This document shows, piece by piece, positions 1-6,919 of a DNA stretch of 11,489 nucleotides; within the stretch, counting starts at the first letter, position 1, and every line of letters begins with the position of its first letter. Where the stretch lies: the NCBI GenBank assembly GCA_905215095.1, contig CAJMOL010000028.1, forward strand, positions 1-11,489. The letters run 5' to 3'. The stretch comes from an uncultured bacterium. GTDB taxonomy: Bacteria; Actinomycetota; Coriobacteriia; Coriobacteriales; Coriobacteriaceae. The translations under genes were made by a program, and so were the position numbers. Below the pieces are notes generated by a model. The model did no database searches, was not told where the DNA came from, and was given only the letters and a program-made list of their open reading frames with translations.

Positions 1-1074
1 GAGCGGAGTGCGCTCCCCCGCAAAGTACGGCAGACACAGGAGCCCATCGGCACCCGGCGCCACACCGGCGGCATCATGCGCCATAACCGAATATGCATCG
101 GGGCCACCGTGGCCCTCGGCCTCCACGGCGTCGCGATACAGCTCTTGGCGCAGCCACGATGTGAGCGCACCCGCCGTATTGGTCCCCGCGCAGATCCCGT
201 AAGTTCCGGGAATGATAAACGTCCCTGGCCACAGGCGGGCATCAGCGACCATATGATCAGCTAGATAGATGAAATACGCCGTACTCCCCAACTGAACCAT
301 CATATCGCCGGGACGAAATACACCCGTCGAAATGGCCTCGGCACCAGAGTCGCCCGTTCCCACTAAGACAGGTGTCCCTGCCGCGAGCCCCGTCGCCTCA
401 GCCGCACGCTGAGTAATCACCCCGGCAATATCGGTAGCCGACATTACCTCCGCCATCTGGTCAGGCCGGCAGAAACGAGCACATTCCCGAGCATCAACCT
501 TCCAAGTGAAGCGGTCGTATAGGGGAAGAAAATCCTCCGCCAAATAACGGTCCACCGTAAAACGCCCCGTCAACTTCGCGCACAGAAACGATGACGCCGT
601 CAGGAACTTCGCGGCACGTTCGTGCACCTCGGGCATATTCTCCTTAAACCACAAGATCTTGGGAGCAATATCTGACGAACAGGGATCATGCCCGAAAAGC
701 TCGCGTGCGCGATCTGACCCATATTCGGAAAGAAGCTCGTCGATCTGCGGCTTCGAACGTGCATCGACTCCGTACAAAATCGCGGGCGCTAGCGCGTTGC
801 ACTCGGTGTCGACCGGTACGCAGTCGCAACCCAATGCGGAAAGGCCCACGCATCCGATCTGTGCCGCGTTAACCCCCGATCGCACCACCAGCTCGCGCGA
901 CAAGCGGCAAAAATCGCCCCACCAAACTGCCTCCGCATCATGCTGGTACCATCCATCACGCGGGTTCTCCGTCTCGTGTCCACAAGAGGCCTGGCAAATG
1001 ATGTTGCATCGATCATCGATTAAAACGCCTTTAGAGGCGCTTGTCCCAATATCAATACCCAGATAGAGCGCCAT
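1..1074 (-). CDS. FGGY-family carbohydrate kinase (xylulokinase-like), C-terminus cut by window edge
   Basis: This frame is open from an ATG at 1074 to base 1 (358 codons, no stop), so about two thirds of a typical 480-530 aa FGGY kinase is present. FGGY kinases phosphorylate sugars such as xylulose, ribulose, gluconate or glycerol with ATP in the cytosol. The N-terminus MALYLGIDIGTSASKGVLID is the classical phosphate-1 motif, with D8 and the G10-T11 turn. A GWYQHDAEAVWW segment matches the GW..QDP..WW region of xylulokinases. GTGDSGAEA carries the expected catalytic base, D242, followed by MVQLGST and, at the edge, PYFAGERTPL. The start lies 6 nt after the BtpA-like gene, with a GGGGAG ribosome site inside that gene's 3' end, so the two are co-transcribed. 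The family is certain. The substrate is not: Amadori degradation yields glucose 6-phosphate and needs no FGGY enzyme, so this kinase probably serves another sugar released by the second module. Confidence 0.93.
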   Translation of the reverse strand, partial: MALYLGIDIGTSASKGVLIDDRCNIICQASCGHETENPRDGWYQHDAEAVWWGDFCRLSRELVVRSGVNAAQIGCVGLSALGCDCVPVDTECNALAPAILYGVDARSKPQIDELLSEYGSDRARELFGHDPCSSDIAPKILWFKENMPEVHERAAKFLTASSFLCAKLTGRFTVDRYLAEDFLPLYDRFTWKVDARECARFCRPDQMAEVMSATDIAGVITQRAAEATGLAAGTPVLVGTGDSGAEAISTGVFRPGDMMVQLGSTAYFIYLADHMVADARLWPGTFIIPGTYGICAGTNTAGALTSWLRQELYRDAVEAEGHGGPDAYSVMAHDAAGVAPGADGLLCLPYFAGERTPL

Positions 1075-1080
1075 AGGTGC

Positions 1081-1890
1081 CTACTCCCCTCGCGCCGTAC
1101 GAGCGGCAGCCATAAAACGAGCTACCCGCTCAACATCAACCGGGGCATCCAGCTTTCCGTCGCGCTTTAAGCAGGTGCCGACAAACGCGCCATCGTAGTG
1201 AGCAAATACGTCAGCCACGGTATTTTCGCGACAACCGGTGCCACATACCACGGGTACTTCGCCAACACGCTCGCGGACTTCATCGGCAAGCTCGCCCGAA
1301 GCGCCACGACCGGCAGCCGAACCGCCGATGACCATCGCATCCGGAAGGCAATTAAAGAGAAGTGAATCGGCAATGTCCGCAGTCGTGCGGTCGTTGAGAT
1401 AAACCTCCCCCTCGCTCGTGATGAAGTGAAAAAGCTTGAGATCGTCCAGGCGCAGCGCCGCCTTGCGACGCATGGTGTGAGCGAAATCTCGGTTAATCAG
1501 CCCAAGATCACCGGCCCAGGCACCGCAAAAATTGCAGCGCGTGAACTGCGCGTCGACGGCAGCGCACAGCTCGATTGTGGCATCACCATCGTAAATAGCC
1601 TCAGCTCCCCAAGGAGTCGACAGATCATGGGACAGAGCCCCGATTACATAGCCCATCGATGCAAGAGTTGAGGGAGAAACGTGCTGCTCATAGGGCATCG
1701 AGAGCTCATTGGTAATCAAAATGCCATCGACACCGCCCTGCTGCAACGCCTCGAGATCGCGCTTGGCGGCTTCCACGACCTGCGACACGCTTCCGCCCGG
1801 GTAATACAGTGGATCGCCCGGCAGAGGACGCAGGTGCAGCATTCCGATAACCGGCTTTTCGGTCTTGAACATCGAGGTTAGAAACGACAT
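1081..1890 (-). CDS. BtpA/SgcQ family TIM-barrel protein
   Basis: A 269-aa protein of the BtpA/SgcQ family. Members are (beta/alpha)8 barrels: BtpA was linked to photosystem I assembly in cyanobacteria, while SgcQ-type proteins sit in sugar-catabolism operons and lack a settled reaction. Visible hallmarks are the N-terminal PVIGMLHLRPLPGDP (residues 13-27), VDGILITNE, the YDGDATIELCAAV segment, DAMVIGGSAAGRGA, VVCGTGCRENTV and the C-terminal DGAFVGTCLKRDG phosphate-binding-like loop. The longest frame starts at 1905, but the ATG at 1890 has AAGGAG six bases ahead of it and the upstream ATG has none, so 1890 is chosen. It lies 33 nt after the YjbQ-like gene and 6 nt before the FGGY kinase, within one operon. 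The C-terminal loop suggests a phosphorylated small-molecule ligand (inference). The family call is firm and the function unknown. Confidence 0.92.
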   Translation of the reverse strand: MSFLTSMFKTEKPVIGMLHLRPLPGDPLYYPGGSVSQVVEAAKRDLEALQQGGVDGILITNELSMPYEQHVSPSTLASMGYVIGALSHDLSTPWGAEAIYDGDATIELCAAVDAQFTRCNFCGAWAGDLGLINRDFAHTMRRKAALRLDDLKLFHFITSEGEVYLNDRTTADIADSLLFNCLPDAMVIGGSAAGRGASGELADEVRERVGEVPVVCGTGCRENTVADVFAHYDGAFVGTCLKRDGKLDAPVDVERVARFMAAARTARGE

Positions 1891-1896
1891 AACATG

Positions 1897-1902
1897 CTCC
1901 TT
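1897..1902 (-). promoter_or_regulatory. Ribosome binding site that sets the BtpA-like start
   Basis: AAGGAG on the minus strand, six bases before the ATG at 1890. It lies inside the five-codon extension that a longest-frame annotation would give, and the upstream ATG at 1905 has no purine-rich site. This argues for the shorter 269-aa product. Confidence 0.8.
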
Positions 1903-1923
1903 CATAGGGTTATTGCAGGAACG

Positions 1924-2352
1924 TTATTCCCCCAGCACCTCGACGTACACTTTTCGCTTCTGAGGACCGTCAAACTCCGCAAGATAGATGTTCTGGGCAC
2001 CTCCGCACACGATGTGGCCATCTTGGACGGGAAAGAAGCAACTGTTTCCACAAATCATGCTCTTGATATGCCCACAGGAGTTGTTGCCGGTGGCTCCATA
2101 GCTCGGCAGGAAGTGTGCATGCGCATAGGGGGCGTCGAGTGGGGCGATGCGATCAAGCGTCTCCATAAGATCCGTCTCCACGCAGGGCAGCCCCTCGTTT
2201 ACCACGATTCCACAGGTCGTATGCGACAAAATAATCGCTGCCAAGCCATTGGTCACCGAGCTGCGTTCGATGGCAGCGTGCACGTCTTCGGTAATATCGA
2301 TGAACTGGTCCGGAGCAGTCGATAGATAGCTCAATGTCTCGAGCGTCACCAT
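1924..2352 (-). CDS. yjbQ: YjbQ family (UPF0047) protein
   Basis: A 142-aa protein of the usual YjbQ length (130-145 aa). The family is often labelled secondary thiamine-phosphate synthase because some members show weak activity; its real physiological role is unsettled. Visible signature elements are HTTCGIVVNE (residues 44-53), the GNNSCGHIKS region with H95, the FPVQDGHIV strand, and AQNIYLAEFDGPQKRKV near the end, matching the family's Q.I...EFDGPR.R block. The usual tryptophan before the glutamine is alanine here. The protein should be soluble, with conserved His residues near the putative active site. It starts 2 nt after the stop of the amidohydrolase gene, so the two are translationally coupled, with only a weak GGGGATGAG ribosome site in the end of that gene. 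Placement between an amidohydrolase and a BtpA-like gene points to a role in small-molecule catabolism rather than thiamine synthesis (inference). Confidence 0.92.
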   Translation of the reverse strand: MVTLETLSYLSTAPDQFIDITEDVHAAIERSSVTNGLAAIILSHTTCGIVVNEGLPCVETDLMETLDRIAPLDAPYAHAHFLPSYGATGNNSCGHIKSMICGNSCFFPVQDGHIVCGGAQNIYLAEFDGPQKRKVYVEVLGE

Positions 2353-2354
2353 GT

Positions 2355-3209
2355 TTACTCATCCCCTTCAAGAAAACGCAGGGCATTACCCCAGTAGAGC
2401 CTTTCTCGCGCATCGTCGCGCATGGGCACGGTATCGAGCGCCCGCTTGAGTTTGAATGCACGGAAGCGCGGCGTATTGCTGGCGAACATCACTTGATGCG
2501 ATAGCGCGCGCTCATACCACAGCGGCCCCATATCGACCGTGAAAAGACGCTGCATCATCTCCTCGGGCGAATCGATGTAAGTGATAGAGGTGTCCGTGTA
2601 GCAGTTGGGATACTTGAGCAGCATCGCCACGGTCTCGCGCACCCAGGGCCAGCCAAAGTGGGTCAAACTAAAGCGCACATTTGGATGCGTTGTGTGCTCA
2701 AATGCAAGCGGGTTACTGCGCGAGAGCTCTGCGCCAGGCTCCCAAGACATACCGGCATGGAAAACCACCGGCTTGTTATAGCGCTCGCACAGCTCGTAAA
2801 GCGGCTCGGCCACAGCATCATCGGGGGCAAAACCCTGCTTTGCCGGATGCAGACAAAGCCCCTTTGCCCCCAACTCGGTAAAGGCGCGCTCCAATTCGTC
2901 TGCGGCACCGCTCACCTGCGGATCTACGCTCGCAAATCCCCACAGACGATCGGGGTGCGCGGCAACCAGCATGGCAATCTGGTCATTGGTGCCAAAATGC
3001 CCTCCGCATGCCGTGGTTACATCGAGCGGCATGAGCACACTCTTCTGCACGTCGCAGACGTCCATCTCGACTTGAAGCTCATCCCAATCTATGGGGCCCA
3101 TATGCCCCATACCATATTCTCGTGACCAAAAACCGAATCCATCAGGCTCATCACCCGGCGTACAGATCTCGCCGTAGAGCATAGGATGGACCAACATGTC
3201 GATAACCAT
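2355..3209 (-). CDS. Amidohydro_2 (ACMSD-like) TIM-barrel protein with substituted metal ligands
   Basis: A 284-aa protein of the amidohydrolase-2 family (ACMSD and related decarboxylases/hydrolases). Residues that fit are ID at 3-4, H8, GLCLHPAKQGF at 117-127, VVFHAG with H151, THFGWPW with H184, and the C-terminal YWGNALRFL block typical of the family. Two expected metal positions differ: the HxH motif after strand 1 reads L6-V7-H8, and the late aspartate in the GSD-P motif is N245 (ASNTP). The usual lysine of the GxKLHP strand also appears as cysteine (C119). The longest frame begins at 3230, but GGAAAGGAG lies six bases before the ATG at 3209, so that start is used. It lies 27 nt after the second PfkB gene and 2 nt before the yjbQ-like gene. 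It may be a metal-independent or repurposed member. The fold is firm; the reaction is unknown. Confidence 0.9.
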   Translation of the reverse strand: MVIDMLVHPMLYGEICTPGDEPDGFGFWSREYGMGHMGPIDWDELQVEMDVCDVQKSVLMPLDVTTACGGHFGTNDQIAMLVAAHPDRLWGFASVDPQVSGAADELERAFTELGAKGLCLHPAKQGFAPDDAVAEPLYELCERYNKPVVFHAGMSWEPGAELSRSNPLAFEHTTHPNVRFSLTHFGWPWVRETVAMLLKYPNCYTDTSITYIDSPEEMMQRLFTVDMGPLWYERALSHQVMFASNTPRFRAFKLKRALDTVPMRDDARERLYWGNALRFLEGDE

Positions 3210-3215
3210 TTCGTA

Positions 3216-3224
3216 CTCCTTTCC
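3216..3224 (-). promoter_or_regulatory. Ribosome binding site that sets the Amidohydro_2 start
   Basis: GGAAAGGAG on the minus strand, six bases before the ATG at 3209. It lies within the seven-codon extension from the upstream ATG at 3230, so the shorter protein is preferred. The shorter start also puts the family's N-terminal ID-x-x-x-H strand at residues 3-8, as expected. Confidence 0.82.
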
Positions 3225-3236
3225 AGGCATTTAACC

Positions 3237-4037
3237 CTAGTACGGCTCAAACGAACCAATCACTCGGGACGACAGCTCAGCGCCCGCCTTCATACACGCC
3301 GGAATATCAAGGCCATCGATCACGCCCTTGGTAAACCCGGCAATATACGAGTCGCCGGCGCCCACGGTATTAACGACCTTCTCCGCCGGTACGATCCCGC
3401 ACTCATAGAAGCGCTCACCGTCATAGGCAATGCTTCCCTTCTCGCCAAGCGTGGCAACCGCAACGCGCGGTCCCAATTCCTGCACGTGGCGTACCCAGTC
3501 TCGCAGCTCCGGAGTGTCCTCTTCAAACGACATGAACGCATAGTCTACGTAAGGAAAATGAGCCTCGCATGCATATTCGGGATCCTGGCTGAACACCGAG
3601 AAGTCCATAACCACCGTCTTGCCCGCATCATGCCATTCGGGCAGGAGGTCCAAACAATTGCCAAACAGGTCGGTGTGAATGATGTCGTGCTCTAGGATAA
3701 ACGCCCGGTCGTCTTCATTCGGACGATATGTCTCCATTACGCCATCGATTGCCTCGAGATGCACGCGATCGACGCCGTCTTTCAATGCCATGAGCATCAC
3801 CGAGGTGTCGCCATCCTCCACCCGCAGATGAGAGATATCAAACCCCTCAGCGGCCAGCGCCTCTCTCATCTTGTCTCCGTACTCGTCCTTGCCGACAACC
3901 GACACGGCGGATACCGAAACGCCCATTCGTGCAAGATGGATACCCCAGTCAATGCCGTTACCAGTCGGATAGAACACGCCGATGTTTTGATAGACGTCCG
4001 CGCAGCAAAAACCAGCCGCACACGCTTTAATACCCAT
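3237..4037 (-). CDS. PfkB-family sugar kinase, divergent paralogue of the FrlD-like kinase
   Basis: A 266-aa ribokinase-fold (PfkB) kinase, close in length to FrlD (about 260 aa). The C-terminal signature VGAGDSYIAGF (residues 225-235) carries the catalytic base D229 and the anion hole. KDEYGDKMREALAAEGFDISHL is the standard helix-strand region after the first sugar-binding motif. That first motif reads PTGNGIDWG (24-32), where the FrlD-like protein 120 nt upstream has PGGNAVNFA, so both the GG pair and the conserved Asn (here D30) differ. Like FrlD proteins it has a VVMDFS strand (compare VSFDFS). The longest frame uses a TTG at 4049; the ATG at 4037 is preferred, with GGAG six bases upstream. 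It follows a hairpin-containing gap and opens the second module. A paralogue that phosphorylates a different conjugate or sugar is likely (inference). The family is certain, the substrate unknown. Confidence 0.93.
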   Translation of the reverse strand: MGIKACAAGFCCADVYQNIGVFYPTGNGIDWGIHLARMGVSVSAVSVVGKDEYGDKMREALAAEGFDISHLRVEDGDTSVMLMALKDGVDRVHLEAIDGVMETYRPNEDDRAFILEHDIIHTDLFGNCLDLLPEWHDAGKTVVMDFSVFSQDPEYACEAHFPYVDYAFMSFEEDTPELRDWVRHVQELGPRVAVATLGEKGSIAYDGERFYECGIVPAEKVVNTVGAGDSYIAGFTKGVIDGLDIPACMKAGAELSSRVIGSFEPY

Positions 4038-4043
4038 GGTCTT

Positions 4044-4047
4044 CTCC
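4044..4047 (-). promoter_or_regulatory. Ribosome binding site that sets the second PfkB start
   Basis: GGAG (GGAGAAG context) six bases before the ATG at 4037. The only longer start in frame is a TTG at 4049, whose site would be weak, so the ATG is chosen. Confidence 0.75.
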
Positions 4048-4054
4048 AATGCTC

Positions 4055-4088
4055 AAAAGGGGACCCACCACATGGCGAGCCCCCTTTT
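4055..4088 (-). terminator. Hairpin between the two kinase genes: partial terminator, attenuator or processing site
   Basis: On the minus strand an 8-bp perfect inverted repeat, AAAAGGGG and CCCCTTTT, is separated by 18 bases. The right arm ends in four T residues, giving a terminator-like look, although the U-run is itself part of the stem. It lies in the 121-nt gap between the FrlD-like gene (stop at 4159) and the second PfkB gene, 17 nt before the latter's ATG and outside its ribosome site. It could cut expression of the distal module, protect an mRNA 3' end, or be a regulated attenuator. I found no convincing promoter in the rest of the gap. Confidence 0.5.
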
Positions 4089-4158
4089 CGCGTTTCGCTT
4101 ATTGTTTTGCATCGGCTGTCCAAGGCCTCATAGCCAGACCGCCGTACGCTTTCTTAAG

Positions 4159-5022
4159 CTATTCGACGATTGGCGCCCCGTGGCCCCAAGAACCTTCCAT
4201 ACCGCACACGGTCGAGGCAAACCCGGCAGCAAAGTCGAGCGCGCGCTCGATGGCCTCGGCGCCATCTTCGCCACGCTTGGCAGAATCGAGATAGCACATC
4301 AAAAACGAGGTGAGGAACGAGTCGCCCGCCCCCATGGTGTCCTTCATGTCCGTTACCGGTTTAGCCAGCTGGCGGTAATAACGCTCACCGTCGTAAGCAA
4401 TGCAGCCCTCGGCGCCCGCCGTAGCCGACACAAAACGCGGACCCAGGCCCTTCACCCATGCCAGACGCTCGCGAATCTCATCCTCACTCGCGGCATCCGC
4501 CGCACTAAAGAAAGCAAAATCGACGTAGGGCGCAATCTGCTCGTAGTACTCGTCGGTGGAGTCGTCCGAAAAGTCAAAAGAGACCGTGACGCCCGCAGCC
4601 TTCAGCTTGGGAAGCTCGCGCTCGGTAAAGCAATAGTTGCCCGAATGAACCACATCGAACTGCTTCATGTACGAAAGGTCAAAGCGATCGAGGACATAGC
4701 GCGCATCGCCACGGATACCGCCCTCGTTGGAGCCGAGGAAGACACGGTCACCGTCAACGACGGTCACGCGAGCCGCTCCGTTCTCGCCAATCATCTGCTC
4801 GCACTTGTCAAGCTCGATACCCTCATCCTCGAGGCTTGCAATGACATGCTCGGCAACGGCGTCATTGCCAAAAATGCCCATGTATGCGGAGCGTGCGGCA
4901 CCGCATTTCTTGGCATAAACGGCGAAGTTCACCGCGTTGCCGCCAGGATACATGGTGTGGATATGCTCGTAGCGATCGACGACGTTGTCGCCAAATCCGA
5001 GCGCGTTAACGTTAAATGCCAT
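4159..5022 (-). CDS. frlD: Fructoselysine 6-kinase-like (FrlD-type) PfkB kinase
   Basis: A 287-aa PfkB kinase that closely resembles E. coli FrlD, as recalled from memory. Shared blocks are GFGDNVVDRY at the N-terminus (9-18), PGGNAVNFAVY (26-36), the VVHSGNY strand (124-130), VSFDFSDD (147-154), DTMGAGDSF (228-236, catalytic base D234) and a C-terminal GSWG (277-280). FrlD phosphorylates C6 of the sugar in fructose-epsilon-lysine with ATP in the cytosol, making the substrate for the deglycase FrlB. The gene lies 13 nt after the FrlB-like gene, as expected for consecutive pathway steps. The longest frame starts at 5106, inside the deglycase gene; the ATG at 5022 is chosen because the family N-terminus begins there and AGAAGGG precedes it by eight bases. 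A kinase for another fructosyl-amino acid (compare FraD of fructose-asparagine use) is the main alternative. Confidence 0.9.
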   Translation of the reverse strand: MAFNVNALGFGDNVVDRYEHIHTMYPGGNAVNFAVYAKKCGAARSAYMGIFGNDAVAEHVIASLEDEGIELDKCEQMIGENGAARVTVVDGDRVFLGSNEGGIRGDARYVLDRFDLSYMKQFDVVHSGNYCFTERELPKLKAAGVTVSFDFSDDSTDEYYEQIAPYVDFAFFSAADAASEDEIRERLAWVKGLGPRFVSATAGAEGCIAYDGERYYRQLAKPVTDMKDTMGAGDSFLTSFLMCYLDSAKRGEDGAEAIERALDFAAGFASTVCGMEGSWGHGAPIVE

Positions 5023-5035
5023 GGTATTTACCCTT

Positions 5036-6004
5036 CTAGTACTCGACGACGCCCATGTAGCGACGGAAATCGGGATCGTGATCAAACACCTTGCCGCGTG
5101 CAGCACGCAGCTCGCAGTTCATGGCGTAGAACAGCACCGGGTCAAGATAGGCACGGACGCTCGCCGGCACGGCTTCCATACCGTATTCCTTGGCATCGAG
5201 CACCATCAGCGTATCGGTATGCGTCTTAAGGAACGCCAGGGCGCGCTCGTCCATAGCACGGCACTCGCTGGAGCCCATCTGCAGGAAGTAAAAAACGCCA
5301 TCCTGAGTAGCCTCGAAGGGACCATGGAAGTACTCGGCAGAGTGGATGTAGCTGCAGTGCTGCCACTGCATCTCCATAAGAGAGCAGATAGCGAAACCGT
5401 AGGTCTGGCTAAAGTTGGGACCGCTGCCCAGAATATAGAAGAACTCGTGCTCCTGGCAAAGCTTGGCAAAGCGATCGCCCAGCTCGGCATTTACCTTCTC
5501 GCGTGCCGGGGGAAGAATCTTATCCATCTCGGCGATACCGGCATACATATCGGCAAGATCGGCGTAGCCCTCCTGCTGATCGAGCAGCTCTGCCGCAAGC
5601 GACAGCGAAATACCAGCGGGGACCTCGGCCTGCGGCACGCCCTCGCCCCACGGGTAGACCCACGTGGTCCACTTGCCGGAGTCAATCTTGGATCCAGCGT
5701 TGTCGGTCTGGGCGATCACCGTAGCGCCGGCGGCAAGGGCAATCTCGCAGCCCTCGACGACCTCGGGGGTGTTGCCACTGTGGCTGCAAGCAATGACCAG
5801 GGATTTCTCACCCAAGCGGCGCGGACGCATAATGTCGAATTCACGCGCGGTATAGATATACGAAGTGAAGGTGGTTGCCTCGCGCTGCAGAAGCTCATGA
5901 GCCGGGATCAAATCGATCATGGAGCCACCGCAAGCAATCCAGTAGACGCTGTCGAACTTGCCCTTCTCGGCAATTGCCTCTTTAATCAGATCGTGTGCGT
6001 TCAT
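5036..6004 (-). CDS. frlB: Fructosamine-6-phosphate deglycase (FrlB/FraB-type, double SIS domain)
   Basis: A 322-aa protein with two SIS (sugar isomerase) domains, slightly shorter than E. coli FrlB (about 340 aa). The first domain shows VYWIACGGSM (20-29) and ACSHSGNTPEVV (72-83), the second YILGSGPNF (190-198) and LMEMQW...HSAEYFHGP (209-229). By analogy with GlmS (E488/H504) and FraB (E214/H230), a Glu and a His 16 residues apart form the catalytic pair; E211 and H227 keep exactly this spacing. The C-terminus HDPDFRRYMGVVEY matches FrlB's end. The enzyme splits a 6-phosphofructosyl-amino acid into glucose 6-phosphate and the amino acid. The longest frame begins at a TTG (6037), but the ATG at 6004 has AAAGGA seven bases upstream. 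It lies 62 nt after the FrlC-like gene and just before frlD. The amino-acid part of the substrate cannot be read from sequence. Confidence 0.92.
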   Translation of the reverse strand: MNAHDLIKEAIAEKGKFDSVYWIACGGSMIDLIPAHELLQREATTFTSYIYTAREFDIMRPRRLGEKSLVIACSHSGNTPEVVEGCEIALAAGATVIAQTDNAGSKIDSGKWTTWVYPWGEGVPQAEVPAGISLSLAAELLDQQEGYADLADMYAGIAEMDKILPPAREKVNAELGDRFAKLCQEHEFFYILGSGPNFSQTYGFAICSLMEMQWQHCSYIHSAEYFHGPFEATQDGVFYFLQMGSSECRAMDERALAFLKTHTDTLMVLDAKEYGMEAVPASVRAYLDPVLFYAMNCELRAARGKVFDHDPDFRRYMGVVEY

Positions 6005-6011
6005 ATCCAGT

Positions 6012-6017
6012 TCCTTT
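6012..6017 (-). promoter_or_regulatory. Ribosome binding site that sets the deglycase start
   Basis: AAAGGA (AAGAAAGGA context) seven bases before the ATG at 6004. It is in the 62-nt gap after the FrlC-like gene and argues against the in-frame TTG start at 6037. Confidence 0.75.
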
Positions 6018-6066
6018 CTTATTTGGGCCGCAACCAATGACGTTGACTGCGTGGCCGATAGTTGTT

Positions 6067-6918
6067 TTAGTCAATCAGATATTTCTCGAATGCGGCCATG
6101 TTCTTGGCATCAGCCGCCGCCGGGTCATCGTAGTAACGACCGTCCGTTATTTCCTGGCCCAGCAAGCCGTCGAAACCATGGGCGTTGAGTGTGGCGACGA
6201 AGGCGTCCATATCGTGTTTGCCATCGCCCCACACCAGATGGCCATACGGGTCACCGTCGATAAAGTGCATCTCGTGAATTGCCCCATCACCAAAGGCGGC
6301 AAACCAGTCCTCGAGCGTCTCGCCTGCAACGCCCATCGCGGTTGTATCAACCATGGGCTGTAAGTACGGGCTCGCGACCTCGTCAATCATGCGCTTCGCA
6401 TCGGAAACCGTCGTCACAAGGTTGCTCTCCTCGGGACGCAGGCTTTCCATCGTGAGCACCAGACCGTGCTCGCCGGCATACTCCGCCAGAATGGACAAGT
6501 GCTCGCGGCTGCGCTTCCAGGCTTCCTCGCGGTCCTCGTCCCAGTCGCCCCAGCCCGAGTTGATGGACATACGGTCGCACCCAAGTACCTCGGCAAGCTC
6601 AATGCCGTGCTTAAAGTACGCCAGGCTGCGCTGTTCATGCAGCGGTTTGCGTGCGCAGTACTGCCAAGGATAGACAACATTCTCGGGGCACAGAGTACGA
6701 TACCTAAGCCCACGGTCTGCAGCCTTTTTCGCCAGGACCTCAGCCTCAAAGTAGCCCGTGTGGTCGAGTGTCACATGCGGCTCCGCACACCACAGCTCAA
6801 TGGACTCAAAGCCCAAACGCTGCTGCACATCAAGGAAGTAATCGAGCGACCACATGATGTAGTGAATATTCATGCCCGCAATCTGCTCGCGGCGCAGCGT
6901 CGGTTTGGATTCAGGCAT
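6067..6918 (-). CDS. frlC: FrlC-like sugar isomerase/epimerase (AP endonuclease 2-type TIM barrel)
   Basis: A 283-aa protein of the xylose-isomerase-like TIM-barrel family, about the length of FrlC. In E. coli, FrlC interconverts fructoselysine and its C3 epimer psicoselysine. Visible features are LGFESIELWCAEPHV (35-49, compare LGYDGIEIWGGRPHA in FrlC), MESLRPEESNLV (157-168, compare EPLTPYESNVV) with likely metal ligand E158, the MVDTT strand with D191, HEMHFIDGD (215-223) with a ligand His, WGDGK, and GQEI with E256. These give the usual Glu-Asp-His-Glu metal set. The ATG at 6918 has AAGGAGG six bases upstream, inside the end of the amidohydrolase gene, and only 1 nt separates the genes. 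Position between transporter/amidohydrolase and deglycase supports an Amadori role. Another ketose-conjugate epimerase is possible. Confidence 0.87.
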   Translation of the reverse strand: MPESKPTLRREQIAGMNIHYIMWSLDYFLDVQQRLGFESIELWCAEPHVTLDHTGYFEAEVLAKKAADRGLRYRTLCPENVVYPWQYCARKPLHEQRSLAYFKHGIELAEVLGCDRMSINSGWGDWDEDREEAWKRSREHLSILAEYAGEHGLVLTMESLRPEESNLVTTVSDAKRMIDEVASPYLQPMVDTTAMGVAGETLEDWFAAFGDGAIHEMHFIDGDPYGHLVWGDGKHDMDAFVATLNAHGFDGLLGQEITDGRYYDDPAAADAKNMAAFEKYLID

Positions 6919-6919
6919 C

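Noticed and set aside
4101..4130. Possible promoter for the second module (TGGACA-like -35)
   Set aside because: No -10 element lies at suitable spacing; the best options need 15 bases and a poor hexamer.
5023..5106. 28-codon N-terminal extension of the FrlD-like kinase
   Set aside because: It would overlap the deglycase gene by 71 bases, and the kinase fold begins at the ATG at 5022, which has its own ribosome site.
4036..5229. 397-codon open frame on the plus strand
   Set aside because: It is antisense to the FrlD-like gene and the end of the deglycase; no family features and no ribosome site seen.
4985..6040. 351-codon open frame on the plus strand
   Set aside because: It mirrors the SIS-domain deglycase, whose catalytic pair and C-terminus are clearly conserved on the minus strand.
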